The notes beneath the pieces were generated by a model, which saw nothing but the letters and a program-made list of their open reading frames with translations, searched no databases and was not told the DNA's origin. A stretch of 64,000 nucleotides of DNA from Diplonema papillatum (taxonomy: Eukaryota; Euglenozoa; Diplonemea; Diplonemida; Diplonemidae), in NCBI GenBank assembly GCA_030068145.1, contig JAPJBO010001105.1, positions 1-64,000 of the forward strand, read 5' to 3'. Below, piece by piece: positions 57,188 to 64,000 of the stretch. Position 1 is the stretch's first letter. Every line of letters starts with the position of its first letter. Both the position numbers and the translations under genes were made by a program.

Positions 57188-57515
57188 CAGTGCATGCTAA
57201 TCCATGTGGTTCATGTACTGAAAAATAAAATACCGACCTTCTAATCCACAAATAACGCTTGAAAAGAACTCAGTGCTTAACAAAGTCGAGGGCACACCAA
57301 TGCCCTCGAAAGTGGAAAACAGGCACTCCTACCCGCCCTCGTACTCGCCGACTCAGTCTTTGGAATCGCAAGAAAGCCAAACCCCGCTAGCTCCACAAAT
57401 GCTCGACCTTGACGACGCAATGGCAGGTGACGACGTCATCCGAGAACCTGACTTTCAAGACAGTGCATGCTAATCCATGTGGTTCATGTACTTAAAAGAA
57501 CTCAATGCTTAACAA
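57188..57515 (+). mobile_element. Cassette bounded by 55-bp direct repeats, copy 2 (internally deleted)
   Basis: The left direct repeat (57188-57283) is split by about 37 bp of extra sequence. The right one is at 57461-57515. Between them only the last part of the cassette ORF remains: TPMPSKVENRHSYPPSYSP through MLDLDDAMAGDDVIREPDF, ending TAA at 57471-57473. It matches 22940-23162 almost base for base. The ORF runs past the stop position of copy 1 because of a TAA to GAA difference. Confidence 0.65.
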
Positions 57516-57529
57516 AATTTGACGTGGGC

Positions 57530-57929
57530 GGCTTTAGATTTACATCTGAATGACACCTCAACACAAAAACAAGTTGTCGACAACTAAAGGGGGGGGTGGG
57601 GGGGGGAGGGGGCGCACTAAGGATTGGGGGGTGCAACGGGCAATGTCAACGTCTGCTAAATTTGGAAGGGGGGGGGGGGTCCTGTTTGGTGCACCTGGTG
57701 GCCGGGGACCCCCCCCACCCTTTTTTCCGGGGACCCCCTTAAACGCGCTCTTTCGCGATGGATCTTTCCACTCCGTCCTCAGTTCGTCTGTGAGGCCTGA
57801 AATTTGACGTGCAAAACACAGGCTGAAACCGGGAAAATCTGCCCTTTCGTGGTTTCTTGGTGCCGATTTTCGGAATTCTCTACGTACGTTTCCCAGCGGA
57901 TTTGCCTGAAAAACAGCTTTTGGGGGGTA
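57530..57929. other. No gene seen; G-runs and a dispersed phrase
   Basis: The phrase tgacacctcaacacaaaaac plus gttgtcgacaac at 57550-57583 repeats 12911-12945. G-runs and C-runs follow to about 57730. Confidence 0.5.
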
Positions 57930-59985
57930 CCGTATGCGGGTTTAATGCGGGTTTAATATGAAACGTGTTTAGCACGAAACGGTTTTAATACGAAACGTGT
58001 TAATTAAGAAACACCCCGGATCTGAAGCTATGAAACATTAACACGTTTCGTATTAAAAACTGCACTTCCATAGGGGTTTTGAGGGGTTTTGTACTTAGAG
58101 TAAACTGGGGCTTGACAGTAAAAGAAGGACACAGGAAAATTGACAGAAAATTTGAACCCGTCAAAAAATAAATATGCACCGATTTATTCGCCCGCGTCAG
58201 CCCTTCACCCCATGCGAAGCAGATTCGACAATCCGGGCGAGTTTCGTGGTGACCGGGTTGAGTGACGCAAATTTACTGGAAGAGAAAGTTTCCGATCCAA
58301 CAGGAGATGAAGTCGACCAAGCTTTCGTTGAAGACAGCCCCCAGACATATATGGCTCCCAGCTCTTGGGAGCTGGTTCTTCTGGCTCTTTGGGAGCTGGG
58401 AAGAGCCAGCGGGAGCTGGGTTTCTGGTGAAAATTTTTTGCTCGTGCGTGCAGCAGACCTTTTTTGACGATTTTTAGCTCGCGATAAGCTCCGATGAAGA
58501 GAACCGTGAAGTATGGACACGGGGGGACCAAGAAGTATGTGTGTGGGTCGTTACAAGATGCAGGGCACCGGACACGGAAACCACCAAATTTGTGACGGAA
58601 GGACGGGAATCGATCCCCTGGGTGGTGCCGTTTTTTTTTTTAGCCACATGCAATGTGTGAGGAAACTGAACCGCTCAAGTAGACCTTCTGATCATGATCA
58701 TTTGCCAAATTTGCCACCTGAAACCACGTCCAGGATTTGGGCTCAGGGTAGTGCGGTCAACGAAAAGAAGAACTGTTCACGGAGCAGACCTTTTTTGACG
58801 ACTTTTTGCTCGCGATCAGCTCCGATGACGAGAACCGCGAACATTAGACCTGGGGATCAGAAAGTACGTGCGTGGTTCGCGGGTCTTTACGCTATGCTGG
58901 GCTCCGGGCGTGGAAACCTCCGATGAAGAGATCCGCAAAAAATAGACCCGGATATCCAAAAAAATGTGCAAAGGTTTTCTCACATTGTGTGTGTGGGGGA
59001 ATTTTGAGATGGCTTTTTATTGTGCCCTGCTGGCTCTCGCTGGCTCTTGCCAGTTCCCGAGCTGGCTCCCAAGAGCCGGGAGCTGGCTCCAGCTCCGAGA
59101 GCCACCGCCGACACTGCCCCAGGCCACCGGTTGCGGGGACAAAGTTCTCGCCGAACTTCAACGAATGTCTCGTACTGAGTGAATGCGCAGATTGCATCAA
59201 CGTTCTGACTTCGCTGATTTTGACCAAGAGCTTGAAGAACTGGCAAACGATGAAAGCGTTGCTGTAGAGGTGGATGCGGTTCATGCCAGTCTTGGGGCTG
59301 AGAAGAAGCTGGATGGCAATCACCTGGTGAAGGGCAACTCCGCCTTTGCTTGCGCTGCCCTTCCATACGACCGGCTTACCCTGTCATCACTGACGCGTGC
59401 CCGCCTAATGAACACCTTCGTGAACACTAGCGTGTCAGGAACTCGTGGTTGGCAGTGGATGCTTGTAACAAGTGACCGGTCGCTCCGAGCGATGCGTTGT
59501 ATCTTGCTCGCTTTCTGACTTTTGCGGAAGCAAGATAGTCCACCTTGCAACGGTCTTTTCCGCCGACACCGACTCTTGGTTCATAGAGACGGACGCTCGA
59601 GGATGTCAACAAGACGATTGGAGCTGGGTTACCATTCCTTGTTTGCGGCGCTGCAGTTCACAGACTGCATCCCAGAGCCCGCCCACGCCCGTCGTCTTCA
59701 TGCACAAGTACCAGAATGCTTTTGTCGCTAATACTCTGACCGCGATACGTTTTTCCTGCTCAAAGGCTCGATAAAACCAAGATTTTCGGGAACAAACATG
59801 GGGGATCATCATGGGTTTCAACAGTTTTCAAATTTCACTAAATACGTCAGACCCCATGTTTTTAGTACGAAACGTGTCAATTAAGAAACACTTTGGCCAA
59901 AAAAGAAACGTGTCAATTAAGAAACACTTTGGCCAAAAAAGTAGCTAAGAAACATTAACACGTTTCGTATTAAACCCGCATACGG
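57930..59985. mobile_element. 2.06-kb TIR element with TA target duplication
   Basis: The left end CCGTATGCGGGTTTAAT (57930) is repeated in inverse orientation at the right end (to 59985). Both are flanked by TA (57928-57929 and 59986-59987). The match continues past an 11-bp duplication (GCGGGTTTAAT) at the left end into gaaacgtgtt. Each end also folds on itself: tacgaaacgtgttaat pairs with attaacacgtttcgta at both termini. The right side has two tandem copies of gaaacgtgtcaattaagaaa. The interior has a duplicated 110-bp block (58456-58600 against 58778-58920). Frames inside are short and not transposase-like, so it is probably non-autonomous. The TA duplication is compatible with the Tc1/mariner superfamily. 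Confidence 0.75.
59183..59518 (+). CDS. ORF inside the TIR element, unknown
   Basis: The frame of 111 codons starts MRRLHQRSDFADFDQELEEL and continues NDESVAVEVDAVHASLGAEK, then SAFACAALPYDRLTLSSLTR. Composition is protein-like, but no DDE motif or DNA-binding domain is visible, and the opposite strand is also open. It may be passenger or decayed sequence. Confidence 0.25.
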   Translation: MRRLHQRSDFADFDQELEELANDESVAVEVDAVHASLGAEKKLDGNHLVKGNSAFACAALPYDRLTLSSLTRARLMNTFVNTSVSGTRGWQWMLVTSDRSLRAMRCILLAF

Positions 59986-60329
59986 TATTGGCATTTTGGG
60001 AAAAGCACATGGTAAATCGGCCCAATCGGCCCGAATTTTCACTCTTTGGGCCCATTTTCCAGATTTTGGCTGATTTTTGAGTGCACTGCAGGAATCTTGG
60101 TTTTCGGGGAAACAGACTTTGCTCAAAAGTTGCTAAGTACATTTCCCTGCCAAAAAAGTGCAGGAAAACATTTTGGTGGGGATTGACCTTTTTTTCCGCA
60201 AAAGTGGGTCTCGATTTCGAAAACGAGGAGAACGGATTCATCTGGAGGAAACGGAGTACCCACTCGGCACCGGGGGGTCTGGGAAACACCCCAAAAACAG
60301 CCCCCAAAACGCGACCCCCCCCCCGGGTC

Positions 60330-62295
60330 GAGCTAATTTATTCCTGGGTGAGCTTTTTTTCAGGCTTTTTTTCCGACTAATTTGTTCCGGGAAGTGAAAA
60401 TTTATTCCGGGAAGTGAAAATTTGTTCCGGGAAGTGAAAATTTGTTCCGGGAAGTTCCGGGAAGTGAAAATTTGTTCCGGGAAGTGAAAATTTATTCCGG
60501 GAAGTGAAAATTTGTTCCGGAAACTGAAAATTTGGGGTTTGCCAAATTTTCCAGATTTTCACCATTTGTGTGTGATTTTTACAATTTTTGTGTAAGGTAC
60601 GCATACCCGAACCCCCCCCGCATGCCCGAACCCGCAAACCCGAACCCGCAAACCCGAACCCGCAAACCCGTACCCTAACCCCGCAAACCCTAACCCGCAA
60701 ACCCCGCAAACCCGCATACCCAAACCCGCATACCCTAACCCGCAAACCCGCATACCCTAACCTCGCAACTAACCCGCAAACCCCGCATACCCTAACCCGC
60801 AAACCCCGCAAACCCTAACCCGCAAACCCCGCTTACCCGCATGCGATAACGTTTTTCAAATACACACAGCAGATCAAAGAAAGGGGGAAAAGGTGGAAAA
60901 TGCAGATCAAACGGGAGTAGAATGTGCACGCTCGCTTATCCGACTCTTGACTTACTATGCCGTGTTCTGAAAGCTGTCGAGGGGCCCCTCCATAGGTTCT
61001 CGCATGATTCGTTCGCCTATGTAACACTATCCGTTTGTAGTACGCTTCGCAATTGTGTTCTTGCACTCTAGCCGAATGGCGGGTGGCGGATTTCCGCGCT
61101 CGGGCGCAAGACACAATTATGCTGCTTTTGCAGTGCAAGCCGAACCCGGTTCGCGACTTCGGTTGCGGTAAAGTGTTACAAAGTCTTCGGCTTTCAGATC
61201 CGGATACGCGTATGCAACAGATAGTTAGAGGTCACTTGAAGGATACCCGTGTGCAGCGTTCGAAAGAGTTTGCGTATCTGGAGTCTTTTTTTTTTTCGGG
61301 GGGGTGCCCTTTTGACCCTATGTATTTTAATATTTTTTGAGAAGAGAATTTACGACAGCCTCGAGGATATTCGTCATTTCCTGTTCGTCCAGTGTAATTG
61401 TCGTCCAAGTTACTGACCGTGGGAAGGGGTTCCAAGTACATGCTGTTAAGTCTGTCTGAGTGCGCGATGCAGTTTACCGATAGCCACCGCGTGCCTTCTG
61501 TGCCAGGGGTCGGATACGTTTACTTGCTGACCGGTGCTAACGTTGTAGAAGGCCCACCTATCAGCCTGAGTTCAGCTCCACAAGGTTCGTTTCGTTAAGG
61601 CAACTCATGATCACTTCGGTGTGAGGGATTAGTCCTGTTAGAAACTACTTGTGGGCGCCTGCTCCGTTGCGTGGTCTTCTCTCCGTACAGTGTTCCACAT
61701 CTGGAAGGTCCTTGCGTTCAGTTCGCGCTTCCTGTGGGCACAAAGACAGTTGATGACTTCAGGAAGGAATCAGCCATTCTTGCGTGATGTAATGTGGAGT
61801 GCAGATTCCGTTTGTTGCCACCTTGGGTTGTCAGCCCAGTCCTCCCCAGTTCTGGGTTCGGTCCGGGTCCCGTGAAATTAGGTGAAATTTGTTCCGAAAC
61901 TGAAAATTTGTTCAGGGAAGTGAAAATTTGTTCCGGAACTGAAAATTTGTTCCGGGAAGCGAAAATTTGTTCCGGGAAGTGAAAATTTGTTCTGGGGTGA
62001 GTTTTTTTTCTGGGAGGCTCACTGATCGTGTCAGCCATTTTTAGCCCAGAAATGGAAAAAAAAACTCACCCAGGAACAAATTAGTCAGAAAAAAAGCCCA
62101 CCCCGGAACAAATTTTCAGTTCCCGGAACAAATTAGTCAGAAAAAAAGCCCACCCCGGAACAAATTTTCACTTCCCGGAACAAATTTTCACTTCCCGGAA
62201 CAAATTTTCACCTCCCGGAACAAATTTTCACCTCCCGGAATAAAAAAGTCGGAAAAAAAGTCGGAAAAAAAGCCACCCCGGAATTAATTAGCCCC

Positions 62296-62300
<5 letters not shown>
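60330..62300. repeat. Region bounded by inverted 21-bp minisatellite arrays
   Basis: Forward arrays of ttccgggaagtgaaaatttgt occur at 60381-60535 and 61880-61998. A reverse-oriented array is at 62090-62250. The outer flanks (gctaatttattcctgggtga near 60335; its inverse near 62265-62292) are also inverted, so the whole may be one element with long inverted ends. At 61985-62080 a shorter stem around gggtgagttttttttc is present. Confidence 0.65.
60604..60836 (-). repeat. Telomere-like interstitial array
   Basis: About 230 bp of irregular units built from ccctaacccgcaaa, cccgcatacc and cccgaacccgcaaa. The C-rich strand is the + strand. It resembles degenerate CCCTAA-type telomere repeats interspersed with CCCGCAAA, but it is not a pure telomere tract. 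Confidence 0.7.
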
Positions 62301-62326
<26 letters not shown>

Positions 62327-64000
62327 GGGGGGTGCAACGTGCAACGGGGCAACGTCCCTTAGTGCGCACCCTGGGGGGGCCCCTAGGGGGGGTCAAAAGG
62401 TCTTTTTTTGCGTCAAAATGGTGACATTTTCAGCCTGTAGACTCAACGGCAGTTTAAGCCTAAAAAACATGCAACCCGCCTCAGAAATGCCCGGAAACGT
62501 GTTTTTGGGGGAAGTTTCATGGAAAATGGCCCAGGGGGGGGTGTATTAGTTGATGGTTTTAGGGTGGACACCGTTTGGTACCGGCTAGCAGCCTGTGGGT
62601 GTGCTTCACTGTTCATACCATGCAAAGATGAGACTACAATCACGTACAGGCAGCCACAAATGGAAGCAACAAAAGGGCGAACGACACCCAGGAGGAAGGC
62701 AGCTATGAACGTTGCTCGTCTGGATGGTTAACAACGTCCCAAAAGGTTCTCTGGGTCTTGCGCAAGCTGACGTGTTGTTGACACCGCAGGCAGCAGCTCT
62801 TCCCCGAACTTCTGCTAGAGCGATATTCACAAAGTTCGATGTCTTTCCGAGAAAAACAATGAGATGCTCTCATCCGTAGTGGGATTTTCCAGATTCCAAC
62901 GTTTTTGTTGAAGGGATGCACGCGACAGTGTCTTTTATTCAAGTTCGCCTTTCGTACATCACCCGAAAGTGTCGCATTGCACACGCACGGAAGACAATAC
63001 TGGTCACCGGGGTGTATCTCTGGTACCTAACCCCAAGGTGGCTGGTGTGCAGAAGCTTCGGTACGTTGTGGGTGTCCATCACGCTCTCAGAGTTCCTTGT
63101 ATTTTCTCCTGCTTCATCCGGAAGTCGTCCACCGAACAACTCTTGCACTGGTAGGCGCCGCCTGACATATCCATGACTTCGCACCCACTTCCGTACCCTA
63201 CTCATAGCTGAGACCATCGTCAACAATCCGACGACAGACAGATGCCTCTTGCAATGCCAATCTCTGGCTGGTGGGTGAGCTCACCTCGCGGGATCGCGTA
63301 GCGCTGCGGGCTCTCTTCTGGCTAACACCTTGATGGGAAACTTCAGTTTCCATTGAGCGAAGGGTACGTCCTGCAGATACACGGGTTTGGAGCAAACTGC
63401 TTCTATGCCGTTCAACATCACTTTCGTCCTCCTTCCAGCTGCAAAACGTGGGCGGTGCGTGATCCCGGCATTGCGGCGTACCCAGGCAAGCGTAAGAGCA
63501 TACACCTTGCCGCCACTTCCCGGGAAGGCCGAGGCTCCCGTGTCAGCAACGCCGAAGTCGTTGGACAAAAGGACCATGAGCCGGCTTGCACGACTAGGAC
63601 CTAGGGCCTGGGGGGGGGGTAGAATAATAACACCTGTGTTATTATTCGTTTTGTCGAATAATAAAAAAAGAAGACTTTAAGTTCGTACTGAATGCAAATG
63701 ACAGAGTCTTTTATTTTCATCAATGGGCTGCTCAGGCGCTCACGACTTCCTCGGTCGAAGCAGGGACCTGGCAGCAGTACTTCGTTGCTGTACGGTCCTG
63801 GACCAACTTTGCGGACGCAATCAACTGTCGCCACTTTCCCATAGTTGAGGCCATTCGTGACTACGCATACGAACGCTGGCTCTGCCGAGTGCACGATTTC
63901 TGCCTTGGAAAAAGTGCAACGATTCCTCGGAATCAACGAGCCGCTCCGAAACCCCCTCGTGAAAAGGATGTCCTCCAAGGGGTGAGGAGGAAACAGAAAG
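60837..64000. other. Gene-poor end of the window
   Basis: Apart from the inverted arrays (61880-62250), C/A-runs near 62300 and a weak minus-strand exon at 63294-63577, nothing is recognised. A minus-strand frame at 63690-63978 (AFVCVVTNGLNYGKVATVDC) is somewhat protein-like and may continue past the window end. Confidence 0.4.
63294..63577 (-). CDS. Possible first exon of an unknown gene
   Basis: On the minus strand an ATG opens a frame (DFGVADTGASAFPGSGGKVY, then RRTKVMLNGIEAVCSKPVYL and FAQWKLKFPIKVLARREP) that runs into gtgagctcacc, a plausible donor after the codons for DPAR. The composition looks coding. No next exon was established and the family is unknown. Confidence 0.3.

Noticed and set aside
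58605..58630. tRNA-like ggaatcgatcccc
   Set aside because: No cloverleaf arms or anticodon stem could be formed around it. No tRNA gene was found in the window.

Overview
The window is eukaryotic nuclear DNA, most likely from a unicellular eukaryote (protist). Genes are split by GT-AG introns, host coding exons are GC-rich, and long stretches between genes are filled with microsatellites, minisatellites and dispersed repeats. A telomere-like array and the gene content would suit an alveolate-type protist, but the lineage cannot be fixed from the sequence alone.

Three host genes can be reconstructed with confidence, all on the + strand. (1) The C-terminal half of translation factor eIF6 (exons 4817-4999, 5749-5865, 6403-6453); its 5' exons lie outside the window, across an intron that carries a retrotransposon. 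(2) A very large fusion gene (26683-33248) with two guanylate-kinase-like domains followed by a paladin-type phosphatase domain. (3) An ATAD5/Elg1-type PCNA-unloading clamp-loader subunit (42391-50049). Weaker calls are an ankyrin-repeat protein (51086-51652), a 495-residue protein of unknown function (53332-54819), a small proline/basic protein (12394-12756) and a few possible terminal exons.

The rest is mobile or repeated DNA. Two 5'-truncated copies of a non-LTR retrotransposon (RT, zinc knuckle, RNase H) end in long (CA)n tails; the first (1651-4816) has (CA)n on both sides and its tail forms the 3' splice site of an eIF6 exon. A separate repeat unit with a palindrome and a GC hairpin at its start repeatedly abuts the same (CA)n tracts (1-1443 and 33400-33953). 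Two non-autonomous elements with terminal inverted repeats are visible (57930-59985 with TA target duplication; 39011-40698, plus a lone end near 10499). A short basic ORF is bracketed by about 55-bp direct repeats in two places (22485-23162 and 57188-57515). A SINE-like repeat of about 150 bp has four copies, and a motif of about 50 bp has six, two of them just upstream of start codons.

Layout: 1-4816 repeat units and LINE copy 1; 4817-6453 eIF6; 6454-12393 repeats plus a possible minus-strand exon; 12394-12756 small ORF; 12757-26682 mainly repeats; 26683-33248 guanylate-kinase/paladin gene; 33400-36195 repeat unit and LINE copy 2 on the minus strand; 36196-42390 repeats, including a TIR element; 42391-50049 ATAD5-like gene; 50346-50938 a 26-bp minisatellite; 51086-54819 ankyrin and unknown genes; 54820-64000 repeats, TIR element, inverted minisatellites and a telomere-like array. 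Every confidently placed host intron falls between codons (phase 0), most with a gtatg-type donor.
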